From Chelonoidis abingdonii (lineage: Eukaryota; Chordata; Testudines; Testudinidae), in contig NC_133782.1 in assembly GCF_003597395.2 (NCBI RefSeq), positions 6,397,367 to 6,461,366 of the forward strand: 64,000 nt of DNA. Reading direction: 5' to 3'. The notes below the pieces were generated by a model. That model was given only the letters and a program-made list of their open reading frames with translations, had not been told where the DNA came from and searched no databases. Below, piece by piece: positions 1 to 14,428 of the stretch (its first letter is position 1; each line of letters starts with the position of its first letter). A program made the translations under genes and the position numbers.

Positions 1-3000
1 GTCTTCCACTCAAATGCCTTCTGTCATCTTTTACTGGGTAGTTACAACCCAAGACACAAAGCAGGAGCTAGCAATGGTTTAGGCAATGAGGGCCTACTTG
101 TTTCAGTCCAACATCTGCACCCTAACCTTTTGATCCAGACATTTCTCAAAAACGTCTCAACTAGCAGGCAACTATTTTGGGAAAACAAGGCTCAGATTCA
201 CATACCACCCAGGCAAAAACAAAATGGAGGAAATTAAAAGTCTTTTATCCTTCCCCTGCGCCCTGTCATTTAAAGAGCAGGGGCAGAGAGCGTTGGAAGG
301 ACCAGACCCAAAGTCAAATCTAAAGAGAAATGGGGAAAGAGAATGGAACAATGACGGATTCATAGTGTGATGAAACAGGGAGTTGTCTTCTGATGGACAT
401 GTGCCATCCAGCTTTTCAGCCCTAACTCTAGGATCCCAAAAGTTTAAAAGGCCAGAATGCCTGCAGATGAATATGAGAAGGACAAGACTCTCTACAGAGC
501 TGTTATATTCTGGATGCAAATGAGTTCCAGCTCCCTGAAAGCCCCACTGTCTGTCTGCCTTGGGTTCTACAAGCGCTCTTTGATATTGTAACCCTGCTCT
601 CCAGCTGACGTGGAGTTATGGCCAGGATAAATGGAAGCCTTGGAGGATTGTCAGGTACACAGCATGGATATATGTTCTTTCAAATCCAGACAGACTGCCG
701 CCTTCCAAGACACCCATGAACTAACCATGTACCCAGAAGGTTCTGAACACAGCGGAACCAGCATGGACCTGCTGCAGAAAGGCGCAAGGTGCAAAGAGGC
801 TACACAGGAGACCTTCATGCTCCCTGCATGTCACAAAGCACAGTTCACGGCAGTCTCCCGCAGCCTTGTGGAGAGGGGACAGGAGGACAGGTTCAAGAGT
901 GGGATGCCACTACTTAGATCCAGTGATCTAATCTCACTGTCACCTAAATCCCTAGAAGGTGACTTCATAACAGACCATTTTGGGTATCAGAGCTTGCTCT
1001 AGGCACAAGCAGACTAAGCAATTGCTTAGGGCTCCGAGCAGCTCAAGAGGGCAACCTATTAATTATGAGTATGTGTTGTGTGAGGACCCCTCAAAATATT
1101 CCTGCTTAGACCCCGCAATGGACTAGCACTGGCGGGTGTGTCTATTCTACAGCTGGAGGTGAGCCTCTCCGCCCGGGAAACCAGACTCATGCTCACAGGC
1201 TTGACCTAGCTTGCTAAAAACAGCACAGGGGACCTATCACGATGTGAGCTGCAGCTCGGGATCTCAAGTCCACCCAACCCCCTGGGCTTGAGAGCCAAGG
1301 CTGTGGCCCAAGCCACAACATCCACCCCAACAGTGTAGTTACAGGTAAATGCCCATCACTTCTCACTTGGGAAATACAGCATTTACTCACCCCTGCTCTC
1401 CCATGATAAGCAAATGCTGGCGGTGTGTGATCACTCTGTGTGTGAAAAAGAGCAACACAAACGCATTTTCACACCACTTCTGCTTTTCACCCCCCGATGC
1501 CATTCTAGCTGAAACCCAATTCAAACAAAGGGCACCTCTCCACCCGAGTGTCCACCCTGCTGCTGCCTTGCGTGGAACACCAAAAGAATTAATTTACCCA
1601 CTTCTTTTTTAACATGACACAACTGGTCCAACACAGATATTTTTAGCATGAGCCCTGTAACACAGATCTATCCACCTGGGCTGGGAGGCTTGCCCCCAGC
1701 TGCAGGGTAGACCTAGCCTAGGTCATTTTCCTACATGCAACTTGTTTACTCTGGCAATTATGCAGGGACCAGACCTTGGACTGTAGGTAACACCAGTGTA
1801 ATCCACCAGCTGCTATGGAAGTTTCACTATAAATGAGGCAGAGGTGACGTGACCAATGCTAGGTTAGGCGTGATCTGTCCAAGGCTGCCCTGCTATTGAT
1901 CTGACACAAAGAAAAAAGGAAAACCAGAACTGAGCTGGGGCACTGAATATCAATGCAGGATTCCATAGGCTTAGCAGGTCTTTCTAGCAGTTGGGTTTAT
2001 GTCTCCCAGTCACTGATAAGAGCTACTAGGATATCACACTCATTGTCTTGAACATCAGCCTCCCTAAATCTTTATTGCTTACGTCCAGGAGCATAAATAT
2101 TAACAGAGTCTGTCAGAGACGACAGGGACATTTGACCAAAATAAAGATGAAGGCAATGAAGCTAACTCATGACCTCCCTTCTGACTCTTTAGATAGGTCT
2201 GTCCAGCATGCTTCCATTTGATCCGCTATATAACTCTTATCCCAATCCTCAGCTTAAATCTTCTGTTATGTTGGATAACATTGCCTGTTTTCTCTGAGGT
2301 ATAGTTACTCTTAGTTTGCCCTGGACTCCTGTTTGGTGGAAAATTGGTTTCATCTTTCTCTCTCTGTGTTTTCTTCTTCAAAACTGTTCACTTTACAAAT
2401 AAAGAAGAGGATTTGCATAACCACCAGGCCTGCAAACCCAACCTCAGCTGCTAAAAGTCAACGTAAGCTTTTCCCTGCTCATTCCTCAATCCCAAGTAAT
2501 AATTATGCTACAGGAACTTCATGAGCAATTCTATAGACCAGAATAGACTCTAGCTCTCTCTCTGGTAGTTGGATTGGCTCTCCAGTGCTACCAGCAGAAG
2601 TGATTATTTTCATCAGCAAAGGAAGTGGATCCATAACTTTTTAAAACCACTTTTCTGCCCATAACTGCATTTTAAAACTCCCCCTCACCACATGAATCAC
2701 CTTCCTCCAGTTACCTGCCTGATCATCTACCCAGCACTACAGCAATGCCATCCCAGAGAATTAAGGAAGCACTACCGCCAGCCAACCAGGTGGCATGAAG
2801 ATCCACGTTAGGAGCACGTGTGCTCTGTGCGTAGTTATCCCAGTTGTGTTCAGACTAGCTCCGCTAACCTTTCTTGTGATACTGCGACAGCTCAGGCCTA
2901 AACAACTCAATAGCATTGAAAATATGAAGGGTCCTTTATTAAAGGCTGCATCTTGGGAACCAGCCTGACTCTAAAGTGGGACACCTGGGTACATCACTTG

Positions 3001-6000
3001 AATCCATCTGGCACTCAGGTGCCTTCAACCAATGCAGACCCTTCGCCATTTAGTTCCTGTCCCCGGAAGGCAGGAGATGCTGGGATTGCATAGCCAGAGG
3101 TGGTGCAAGGTCAAAGAGGCAAAATGATAATAAGTCTCTGTGTGTGAGCCTTTGTTAAGTGCTTATATAAGGGACTTACTGGACTATATTTAGGAACTGA
3201 ACCATCTCTCCCTGGCACAGAGAGATGTGGGATGCCACAAAGCAAGACGCCTCCTTGACATTTTTTGTAATGCTGACCTTAGTTTGCAGGAAACTGGGGA
3301 GAGCTCTGGTAATCAGATACTCACTTATGGGATGTCATTGTAAAGAGCAATTTAGCTGGCATTGAAATAACAGGATTCTGCACTGACGAGGAAACCTTGC
3401 AAACTGCCAATGTAATTTGGACGTGGTCAGTGTTTTGGCTGCTGACGGCGTATACCAGTTTTAGTCCTATTCTGAAAATAAAACCAAAGTCCTGCAGGGG
3501 GTTAGGACAAGGTTACCTTCTCCAGTAAGGAACAGACAAAGAACATTCCCTTTCAACCCTGCCCGTCACTGTGTCTGCCTTTCAGATTTGGGGCATCTCA
3601 TATCAAATGATGTCTTTCTGGGGCTACATTTTCGGATTCTGGGTCAGTACTTCCAGGTATCTAAAACAGAAATGGCTAGAATGGGATTTGACCCCGGTTC
3701 CAAATTCCATCATTTGGGTATCTCTGTATAAAGGATCAAAACTGAACCCCAGATTGAAACCCTCCCCAACACACACACACACACACACACACACTTTGAT
3801 CAGGTGCAGTGTTCAAAAGTTATCTGCTTACAAACAAACTGAGAAATGTGATGAAGCTGAGTACAGGGTCTTGGACCAACTAGATCTGTTAGCTTAGCTC
3901 AGGTGACAGCCACTCCCGTAATTATTGTATCCAATGCCTATTTTAAAACTGATCAGAGAGCCCCTGCTTACCTTGACCATTCGCGTGTCCTATGACATGA
4001 CTTGCCAAGGTTATGCAGGCAAACAAGAAGGACATGTGACTCAGCATGACGTCCTGGTCCTATATGGAGAGGAAAAGGCACTTTAAGTCTAACCACATAA
4101 CAAACAAAACCGCACTTACTGCATGGACTAATTTGGCTCCCTTGTTGATAAATAGGCAGAAGAGTGAATGCTCCCCTCTCATGCCCAGCAGTGGTCACCC
4201 TCAGACTGGACTGAGGGGTTCACTGACGGGCAATATAGTGAAGTTTACACTGATGCCATCTCCGATGAGCCATTCAGCCTCCAGGACCATCACTATTTTC
4301 AACACAGCCAACAGAGCAGACTTTGGCCCTGTGTTTCTTTACATCTTTTTGATTTAAACAACATTTCTTTTATCCTTGCTCAGTGCTGTGAAGCCCGTAC
4401 AGGTATGGAAAAGCAGTTCTAGTCTGCTGCAGTGTAAGTATCATCAGCAAAATTGGCAATTTTGAATTCAGAATTGCCTGGGTTTTTGAAAATTAAAAAA
4501 AAAAAAAATTCCCAATCATCACAGCAAAAGTCAAAATATAGTTACATCAGAATAACCCAGCACCTCTCTCAGGTTTCTGGAATACAATATAAGAGGAGGG
4601 AAAGTCCACACTTAATGCCCACAAAAGAAGAATTATTCAATGAACACTCTTCAAAGCACAGACTGTTTGACATTGCGATTGTTGTGAGCATGGAGCAGAA
4701 GGGACGCAGCTTTATAATCACACACCTGATTGCGCTTGTAGCACCAGCAGTCCAGAGATGAAGGCCAAGTTAATTCTTGGCATAACTTCACTGATGTTAC
4801 ACCAGGGACGCATTTGGATAGTTTTTTTGTTTTGATTTGTCTCCGGAGCAGGGTTGAAAAGAAGAGGAATATTTGGATTCAAAGTTGAAGGTGTTGCCTG
4901 GTTTCAATGCGTGTTCAAACCCTAAACTCAAAGCAAAACTCTGGGAATGGGATTGAGAATCTTGTACAACTAAAACATTGACAGCGACAAAATTCAGATC
5001 CACATCCAGGGTCTGCATGGACCCAGGGCTTCAATCCTACACCATTCGTGATGCAGACAGATGGACAGACCTGCAGTGCAAGTTCCTGCGCCCGTATGGT
5101 GGCTTATGAGCCAAAACCCAGTCAGTGGGAGTCTCTCTAATGTTGGCAGATCCTTGGTCCAAGTGCTTTACGGTTCGTAGTTCAGAGATGCCTGCTCCAC
5201 AATCTCAAGACCTGGGATTGGCTCTGGGTGCTGCCTGACTCTACCGCTGCTGAATGAGCAATTATCACGCTTTGGGGGCTTAGGAAACCAGCAATTCAAA
5301 AAGCCAGAAGTTGCTGTAAAAGCAGCCTATAGTTTCACAAATGCTGAATCCCTCTGCTGCTCCAGCCTCAGAACATCATGGGGAACCTGCACACCTGCTA
5401 ACACTGATACACACAGACTATTCACTCCCACTCGCCAGGGCTGCATTGGGAAACTTCACTCAGCCCATTTTGCCTGCATCAAAACACCAGTAGTATGGAA
5501 GAGGCTGGCTGCAGAACGATATGAGCAACCCCGCTAGCGTATAGCACTTGGTACCCAATTCCTACACAGTGCAATCAGCCCTTTCTCCGCAACGCCTTCT
5601 GCTTCACAAGCTGGATGCAGCTCCTCCTGGGGGAGGCCATCAGTTTCAGTCACGTCACTGCAGGACTCGCTCGGTGGGCAGTTTGCATGCCTTCATCTAC
5701 CTTTCTGCACTGCCAGGCAACCTCATCTCGGCTCCTGCAGCTTTCCGAACAATCGGTGCCTGACAGCAAGCGTCTCTTTACGTATCGCTTTCTGCCCCGG
5801 TGCCAGCGAGGACTTTCCTTTGATTCCTCTTTTCTCCCCCCCAGAAGGTGTTCTGTGGGTTTTCAAAGCAATACGTTTCCTCTCTCTCTCGCCAAAGCTC
5901 TCATTAGCTAGAAAGGCAACAGCGTGAGGCATGGCTGCCCAGGGAAGGCAGCAGGAGATCGTGAGCTTGTCAGGTTTTCTGGGCAACACAAAGGAAAGGA

Positions 6001-7900
6001 GAAGTGCAATCAAAGGACAATTATAACAACAGTGCTTTAGGCCATATATTTGCACTGTCAAGACCCTGATCCTTTGCTTTCCTTGTTCAATGGGAGTTAA
6101 GGGCACTCAGTACCTTGCAGGATAGGGCCTTCAAAATGTTACAGGCCTCTGGGGGATAAAATCCAGATCTCATCCTCAGTTAACCATTTTTAAACATTTT
6201 AAACCTCCAGTTTTATTCCTAAGAGATATTAAAGTAAAACCAATAGTCATTTACGTAGATCCTACAGAAAAACAAACTTTTTGATTCTTGGGCTGTCCCA
6301 ATGACACTGCTATTGACTAAACTGGAATAGCCACTGCAGCTCCTCTAGGCCAGCTGCACAAGAGTGGCGGCCACTAGACCTGTATAAACTCAGAGCCATG
6401 GTCCCGCAGTGGCTTGCACTAGGCCTTTGGTGCTGACTTCTGAGCCAGCTCCCAGCTGCAGTGCAGCCATATCCCGTAGGGCTGGTGCAGGGTCCCTTGC
6501 AGTACCCCACACAGCCCCTATTCAGCCGATAGAACCTGTTAAACTTTGCATCGAAACTTGTTTTGTAAAAGAAAATTAAAACCACCAACACACAAAGGCT
6601 TTTTGACAAAATTTCCAATTTTCCTCAATATTTTGCAGAGCTTCAGGCAATGAACAATTATTGTTTTCAGTTTTTCAATGAAAACCTGAGAAAATCCACA
6701 AGATATTTAAGTGAAAATGGTTTTTTTCCAGTTTCCCTCTCAGCTTTTCATGAAAAACAAAACACTTTTTTCCCCACCAGCTGTAACAGCAAGGGAGATC
6801 CAAACACTGACCCTCCATACCACCAGTCAATTTCTCTCTGAAGGTATTACATACGTCTGGCTAAAATACAGGGGAAGGGGTGTGTGGTTTGTTTGTTTTA
6901 TTTAAAAGAGCTGGAAAGATGCCAACTTTGGGCCTGCCAATCTTGAGAGCAAGTCCTTAATTCACTTTGATAATGGTCCCACGTGTTGGGCAAACAGTTG
7001 TCAATCTGAACTCTCAGCTGGACCATCTGAAGTGAAAGGTCTGAGCCAAACCCCCAAATCCAAACCTGAGGTGTAATATGAATCCAGACCTGAATTTTCT
7101 GACTGATCCCTTCCATATAATGCCAACACCTTGAAGCCAGACAGCCCTGGAATTGGGATAGGGGTTCAAACTATGGATCTGGGGTTCCTACTTCAGGCCC
7201 TTCTCTAACATCAGAGGAATTCATCTTCATGCAGAAAAGAGGAATTTTTCTCTTATGGAAACATTCAGTGGGTTATTTACCCAGTCCATTTCCACTGCTC
7301 TCAACAGGTAGTGACAAGCCCATCTTCCATTGCCACAGTCATGAGACATAATGGCCTTGGCTCATTGCTGCTTCACACAACATAAAGAGATTTGTAAGAA
7401 CCTGAGGTATCCCTGGACAAACTGTTCCCACTATAGACCAAGGGGGAAATTCTATGTGGCGTTCTAAAGAGCGGCTTTGAATCTACAGCAGTGTAAGTGA
7501 GCGTATTGTTTATGAACCAAGAGTCTGATTCTCCTCTCTGACATTGGTGTGAATCAGGACAAAGGACCTCCCTCCAAAGCTCACTGAGGTCGATGGAAGC
7601 ACTTCCATCAACTTCAACAGGCTGGGAATCAGGTCCAACAGGGCAAAACCAATTCAAGTGATGGAACACCAGGCCCAATGTTTCACAGTCCCTATGTTTA
7701 AACTTTATTCTATTGGCCTCATTTCACATAGTCCACCATATAATCAGCCCCTGCCACTTCTACAGCCACACTGTTCAGTCATATTACTTTTGGCTTAGAT
7801 AGGTTGTATACACTAGTTCTACCATTCACTCTACAGCAAAATTTCGATTTAGTACAAGATGATGGACAGTTATAAAGTGGCTTCTGGCAAATTTCTGCAA
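1..7900. other. Intergenic DNA downstream of the gene, no supported gene
   Basis: Only short open frames without recognisable domains are present. The segment around 1115-1345 resembles a transposon-derived repeat that recurs near 55990-56220 (low confidence). 6518-6790 is A/T-rich repeat-like DNA, and 7530-7660 looks like a degraded palindromic short transposon. Nothing suggests a promoter or exon. Confidence 0.5.
3769..3794. repeat. (AC)13 microsatellite
   Basis: Thirteen uninterrupted AC dinucleotides, flanked by CCTCCCCA and TTTGATC. A simple repeat likely to vary in length. Confidence 0.95.
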
Positions 7901-7905
7901 AAAGA

Positions 7906-8090
7906 ACAGGAGTACTTGTGGCACCTTAGAGACTAAAAAATTTATTTGAGCATAAGCTTTCGTGGGCTACAGCCCACTTCATCGGATGCATGTAGTGGAA
8001 AATACCGTAGGAAGATATATATATACACACACAGAGAACATGAAGCAATGGGTGTTTCTGTTTCCCACCAATTGTGTCAGCTCCTCATTA
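7906..8090 (-). mobile_element. Penelope-like repeat fragment with hammerhead-like core (copy 1)
   Basis: Starts with GAACAGGAGTACTTGTGG and runs about 150 bases parallel to the copy at 14429. On the minus strand 7985-7948 reads CCGATGA, a six-pair stem (GTGGGC / GCCCAC), GAAA, then a short GC-TTAT-GC hairpin and TC. This is the order of a hammerhead ribozyme core, as known from Penelope-like elements. C4 replaces the usual U4, one extra A precedes stem II, and no convincing stem I is seen. Assignment to Penelope-like elements is inference. Confidence 0.6.
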
Positions 8091-8792
8091 GTCAAAAGGA
8101 AAAAATGGTAGGTCAGCCAGAATTTCCTACACTATTAATCCAGGAACTGTAAAATGCTGCAATGGAAAGACATGCACGTCGCAACATATGGTAGTTAACT
8201 TACACCCCTGCAGCGACTGTGTTCATTGCAAGGCACTTGGCTGTGTGAAACAATTGCAATTTGCCATTGAAAATCTGAAAGCTTCAGCATCTTGCTTCTC
8301 ATTTCCATTTTATATAGATATTTTCATGGAAAAATATCCACATTTTGAAATTGTGTTGATGTAAAGATCAACCTTCATATAAAAAAATGCAAAGCCCACC
8401 TTTTTATGAATGCCTGATGCAAAGCCAACAATTTGGGACTTGCCAAAAAGGTCCTGAATTAAAATTAGGAATACTAATTTTTTTAACTGTTCTTTATTTA
8501 TTATGCTAGCAATCTTTCCCATAGCTCTGCTAGGAAGATCAGAGGCAAAGAGGATGCCATCTGGAGGAATAATATTGAATTGTATACGGGTTTCTACACT
8601 TCAGCAAAGATTAAGCTGGATCCAAAGTCCATTAAGTAAAGAAAGCAAAGTAATTAATAACACCTGGCTCTTTTATAAAGCCTTTCAGTATAAAAATTCC
8701 TGTTTACATTAATGGGGGTCGGATCAAGCCCATTGCAATATTCTGATTCAGACAGAAGACTGCACCTTTAAGCTTCAGTGGGGAGAGTAATA

Positions 8793-8946
8793 CACCTTTA
8801 CGCCGATATAACATGACCTGATATAACACGGAAAAGCAGCGCTCTGTGAGGGCAGGGCTGCGTGCTCTGGTAGATCAAAGCAAGTTCAATATAACGCGGT
8901 AAGATTTTTTGGCTCTTGAGGACAGCATTATATCGGGGTAGAGGTG
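8793..8946. mobile_element. Short inverted-repeat DNA transposon flanked by TA (Tc1/mariner-like MITE)
   Basis: The ends CACCTTTACGCCGATATAA and TTATATCGGGGTAGAGGTG are inverted repeats with few mismatches, flanked on both sides by TA. The TA flank points to the Tc1/mariner group. There is no coding capacity; the element is 154 bp. Confidence 0.75.
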
Positions 8947-9018
8947 TATATTTATCGTGTTTATCAAGTGTTGACTCAGAAAATTACCCAAGGGTAAGAA
9001 GTACACCTGCATCCTTAT

Positions 9019-9225
9019 GGCTTAGTACATAGAGCATTAGACTAGTACTCAGGAGACCTGGGTTCTGCCACAGGCCTGCTGGGTTACGTTGGGTAGGTCA
9101 CTTCACCTTTGTGCCTCAGTTTCCCCACCTGTAAAGTGAAAACAAAAATACGGAGCTTCTGAGTAAAATGTTTTGAGATCCACATCTGGAAAGTGTAGAT
9201 GAAAGTCAGGCAGTGTTATCCCTCC
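9019..9225 (+). mobile_element. MIR-type CORE-SINE
   Basis: Contains the hallmark CORE-SINE series: a tRNA-like start (CAGGAGACCTGGGTTC), then GTCACTTCACCT, TGCCTCAGTTTCCCCA, a CTGTAAA motif and TTTTGAGATCCAC. It is old and diverged. Confidence 0.75.
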
Positions 9226-9229
9226 CCCA

Positions 9230-12200
9230 ACAAGCAGGTGAGTGAGATTTCAGACCTTAAGGGTTAACTGCTGAACAGAAAACTGCCTCCCATGTTGTTC
9301 CACCTGTTTATTTCTGCCATTAATGGTGTAAGCATTCAGCCATGCAGAGGTGAGGTGCAAGATACTGACAGGACTATACGACATCATCCCTTCTGACAGC
9401 ACAGAGCCTCCGGCATGTGGATTCCTTCCTCCCATTATTTTTCTCAGGGAAGGAATTCATGGACAGTACATAGAGCACGATACCTATTTCCCAGTCACTA
9501 GGATTTCCTGAGGAGGTAGAATTTGCCACCTTTCAAAGTGGGTCTAATAATAATAATAATATTGTCATTATTATAATAAGGAGTAGTACTCAAAAGCTCC
9601 AATCAGGCTCAGAGTTCTGGGTGCTGCACAAATGCATCAGGAAAGTGTCCCTGCCACATAATCATAGATGGTCTAATTTAAAAAGATGCAACAAGCTAAC
9701 ATCAACAATAGGAAGGGATGAAGTTAGAAGCAAAAAGAACCAGCAAGAAGAGCATGCATTTACATTGTCTGGCTTAGCTGGTTCCTGATCATTAAAAACA
9801 TTGAATTCATTTATATTAGCAACCGTCTCTCCTGGCCATTGTCAATTTGCAATTTCCCATCAGTATCAAGTGCAATTTGAGGTGGAATTTGAAGGTTAGC
9901 ACCGGATGACATTTTCCAAGTTTGCAATAGAAGTTTTTCAAAAATTTTATTTTCAAACAAAGAAAATTAGGTTTTCTACAAAATTGGCATGCGGGTCTGC
10001 TGAGGTGCAGTGTTACAGCCTAGGTCAGAGAGGATTTTCCATTCACAAGAGGCTGCATGAGAAAAACCACAAAGATACTCATGGGAGAAGATGACAGGTG
10101 AAGCCAGCATCATTGGCTGAGTGAAATTTTCCTTCAGAGATTGACTCATCTGGAGCTGGTAAGCTCAGTTAGTTCTAAGCTTCCCAAACACCTTCCAGAG
10201 TCAGTCACCTGCTCCAAATCCCAGGAAGTGATACCTGCTTAGCATCATGGGGTGACCTGCTATCTCAGGACTTGAACATTTCTAAAAATCAGACTTGAAA
10301 AAAAACACCCATGAAAAGGTGCGACAGCTGGTTGGGAATTTTTCAAAAAAGGGTGGGGTTTTGGGTGAAAAATGCCTCGTTACTGACACCAAAACACTTT
10401 GTGGGATGCTTTTCTAGCACCTGCCACACTTTTGATTATGTAGTTGGGGCTGCATGTTGTGCGGTATAAAACGAGCAAAGGGACAGGACTCCTCTAAACC
10501 AAGATTTTCTCACGCCCCCTGCAAGGTACATAGCACCTTTGATTTTGCTTCTGTATTTACCTTCACCATGTTCAACAGGTAAATTGAAGAGAATTTAAAG
10601 ATGCTGTTAATAGGATTCCAAAGGGACTTGGAAGCTGCAAAAAGATTAGGAGAGAAAAACCTCAAAGAATACTAAGGTACTAGGTTCTCTTACAGCATGA
10701 AAATTCCCCAAACCATAGATAAGCTTAGTACCAGTTTGGTACAGGCATATAAACACAACAACAGCTAGGGAAAAACAATCCAGACAACCAGGATTATCAT
10801 CAAACCTTCAGCTATGAGCTAACAAACCCTTCTAACTACTTCACTCATAAGAAATTCCCTCAGGTTGAGTGCCACAAAAAAGTCACTAAAGAGCAAACCT
10901 CTCTAATGGAATCATTCACTATCTACAGAGCATCAAATGATTATAAGAAAGACATTCCTGTCAGTTTTGGGGGAATTTAGACTTCATCACAGGATAACAT
11001 GAGTCTAAAAATTACTTCACCTTAAAAAGACCAAAGTTCTAAGCTTTCAGGACCTGCTGTCGCTATGGAATTGAGAACTGTACAAAACCATCAAACTTTG
11101 GCTAGGTCAGTGCACTGGCTGGGACTTTTCACAAAGTTTTCAAGTCTATAAGAGTTCTTTATTCTGTCAAGAGAAAGGAAAGCGTATAGGCAAAAAAAAG
11201 CACACTCTACAAAACAATACAACCCCCTGTAGCCTAGCACAGAGAAATCGAAACAGCTTCAAAACCAACCAAGATCTGTCACAAACCTTTGCTTTTCAAT
11301 TTGTTTTCCCTGAAGTTGGCTGGGGAGGTGCAAAGAATCTGACTACATTCTTGATCCCTGACAAAGGAAGCCAGCACTTTGCCCGCCTCTCAGAATAGTT
11401 GAAAGATTTCTTGACTGCTGACAGAGAGAGAGGAAAAGAGAGAGAGGATGCACTATTGATTTCTCCCCACCCTCTTTACGCAGCAAGCACAGAACAACAC
11501 TTCAGATTTGGACTGCTCCATATGGCTAATCAAACCTGGTTTGTAAAATAGATTATTTGATTTTTCTGCAAACCATGCTTGAGTTTGTTAAGCATATTGG
11601 GAGGGCTCAAATGCTGACCATCCAGCAAGAAGGAGATCTATGAATTTCTTGGGAGTGCAGCAAGGAAGGCAAAATGGAATACCATTGCATTTTACTAACT
11701 CAGAATTAGAGATTGCTTCAAGCTGGACATTTCCACATCTGATTAAGTTGCCTGAACATTTCAGAGGCCCTGATCCTGCATGCCCTTGTGCGAAGTTAAG
11801 CACACCTGTAAGTTTTGCAAGCCTGGGACCCAAACTGTGGGAGCAGAGTTTGAAGCTACTGAAGTCTTATTAACTGCTGGGTCAAATTTTGGCCACAAAT
11901 TGTGGAAGTTTCACAGCATTAGCAGCACGCGCAAGATTTACACTGTTCTCAGTCAAAATCCCGTGAAAACAGTAGTGTTAGTGAAATACTGTCAGCTTTT
12001 GTATCTGACCCATCGCCAAAGTTTTAGGGTCAGGTTTGCAACTGGAGATTATTCTGAAAGAATCCTCTTCTCCCACCAGCAGCACTACTGAGGTTCAATG
12101 AAAGGTCTAGAGTTTGGACCCATTGCCCAGAATACAGCAGCAGACAGTCACATCCTTACTGTGTTCTAATTTTAGACTAGATTGTAAAAGAGATCTCCAG

Positions 12201-14400
12201 TGATTAACAGTGGCACTATGCTAGTGTGTCACAATTAGGGCTGGTGAAAAAGCTGGAATTTCCATTGCATGGGAAATTCCAACATTTTGGAATTTTCTTT
12301 CATCCTGAATCAGAATGAAAAGGCAAAAGTTTTCCACACAATGAAATTTCTGAGAAGTTTCACTTCAGAAATATGAAAAAATACATAAAAGTGCTTTATT
12401 TCATACTTTTATTATTTAAATTGTTATAATATAATACAGTTCATGCAAAACCTGAAACAAACAGCTTCAAATTTAACAAAAGAAAACAAAGTGTGTTTCA
12501 TAATTCCCTCACTCTAATCCACACACTTCTCTCTTTAACTAAAGCAATTTCCTTTTCTCAGAACTCTCATGGATTTTAATAGCTACCTAGAGTTGCTGCT
12601 GTTTATCCTAAAACTAAAAGTATGCATTAAATGGAACACTGTGCCCCACCCTCATCTGAACTTTGGGAAAAAATCTTGATCCAGATCAAAACTTCATTAC
12701 TGGGTTTTGGGCCTCTGCGCTCAGTTCTGGATCCAAAGAAAGGTTGGTATGTATCCCTCTCTACCTGCCTTAAGATCTCTGCATGAGAACCTGACAACAT
12801 GGACCTTTACTGGCCTTTCCTACACTTAGAACCCTACAGTTTGAAGTAGATCCTAGAGTTGACACACTACTTATGCATCCAAGTCAAACTGGAGTTTAAA
12901 CTAGCGTATCTATTAAGATGCTCTGGGTACCAATCAGCTTTCTTTGCACACGATTTATTTCACCTAGCTGGAAATGGGAACTGCCAGTATCTTGATAAAT
13001 GGATTGAAAGACTGCCCAGTTTCCCTCTAGTGCCTGCAAGGACCTCTGTGTATCCTCCACTACAATATCTTTCTGTCTGATATTACAGTGATCTGCTGTG
13101 CAGTATCACACAAATCCCTATGCTAGCTGCACCAGTGATAGGGGAATGAATAGTTGTTTTTCATCAATGGCAGAAGCACTGCAAGCGGCCGCAGTAAATC
13201 CACAGAGCAGCCATTTCTACAGCCATGTCCATTTATGATGCACACTTGGGAACAGATTTTTACAAGTCCTCAGCATCTACAATCAGGCTCAGATTTTCAG
13301 AAGGTCAGCTCCAATTTAAGCCCAAATGACATGAGTTACTGGGCTGCCCACCTGACTGATAGACAAGCTTTTTGGACTCTCTAGTTGCCTGGCTATCTGA
13401 CTGAGCATATTTCATGTCAGAGATGCAGCAGGAATCTTTCAGTGTTCCCAAAATAAAATATTGCAGAATTTCAGGTCTGGAAAAAAACAAAACTGAGTGT
13501 TTGGCTTTTTTGTCCGATTCCAGGATGAAAAGATTCCAAGAAATTTTCCCTCCCCAACCCCCCCAGGACAGAAATTCCATTTCCCAGCCAGCTCCAGTAA
13601 TGAATTAACTCACAAGTGTTGCGAGTGAAGGCATATTTAGGACTGACAGAAGCCTGTTGTAGATTTGACGAGTCGGTTCTGATAACATTTAACAGCGTAA
13701 GCATAAGTAGAAGAGCGTATGTGTAAGAAACTGCAGAGGAATCCTGTTGAGTGTTGTGCACATGTAAGAAATTGCTAAGCAATCATGTTTGAGAGGCCAA
13801 GAAAAGATAAAAGTAACTAATAAGCTAGAAAAGACCAGTCTGAACTCCCACTAAACCTGTACTGACAGAGGAAGAGATTTAATGTGGAAATGAGAGACTA
13901 ATCCATATGTATAAGATAACAAAAAGTTATAAAGAAGTTTGTGTAACAAAGGGAGGTTGAAGCTATATTGTCTCATTGACTGTGATGAGATCATCCTGAT
14001 AAGCTTCTCACTTGTGAGTAACTGATCACTACTCTGAGTGTTTTGCCCTAATAAATATTCATTAGACCCAGCTGCTGAATAAGTGACTCTCAGTCCAACA
14101 GGGTGAAATCTTGTCCTCAATGAAATAAATTGCAAAAATTCCATTGACTTCTATAAAGCCAAAGTTTCCATCCCTAATGCTTAGAATCACATATCTCTGA
14201 CACAAATGCCCTGCCACTGATTGACCCTGGAACCTGGAACAGAGTTTTAACACATCACTAATTTCTCTTCACTTCAAGCAATCCTAGGGACAAATTGTCA
14301 GCACGATGTATAGTCAACTGAAGACCAGTTTCTTGTTATGATTAATAACATGCTGTATCTAATTCACTCCATAGTGGCCTGTGCATGTATAATCTCCACT
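9230..14400. other. Intergenic DNA, mostly featureless
   Basis: A short TAA/TTA-rich stretch lies near 9545-9585. 12237-12420 resembles the A/T-rich repeat family described at 18128. The other open frames are short and lack domains. No gene is supported. Confidence 0.45.
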
Positions 14401-14428
14401 AGGATATGCATCACCCTTAAAAGAAAGG

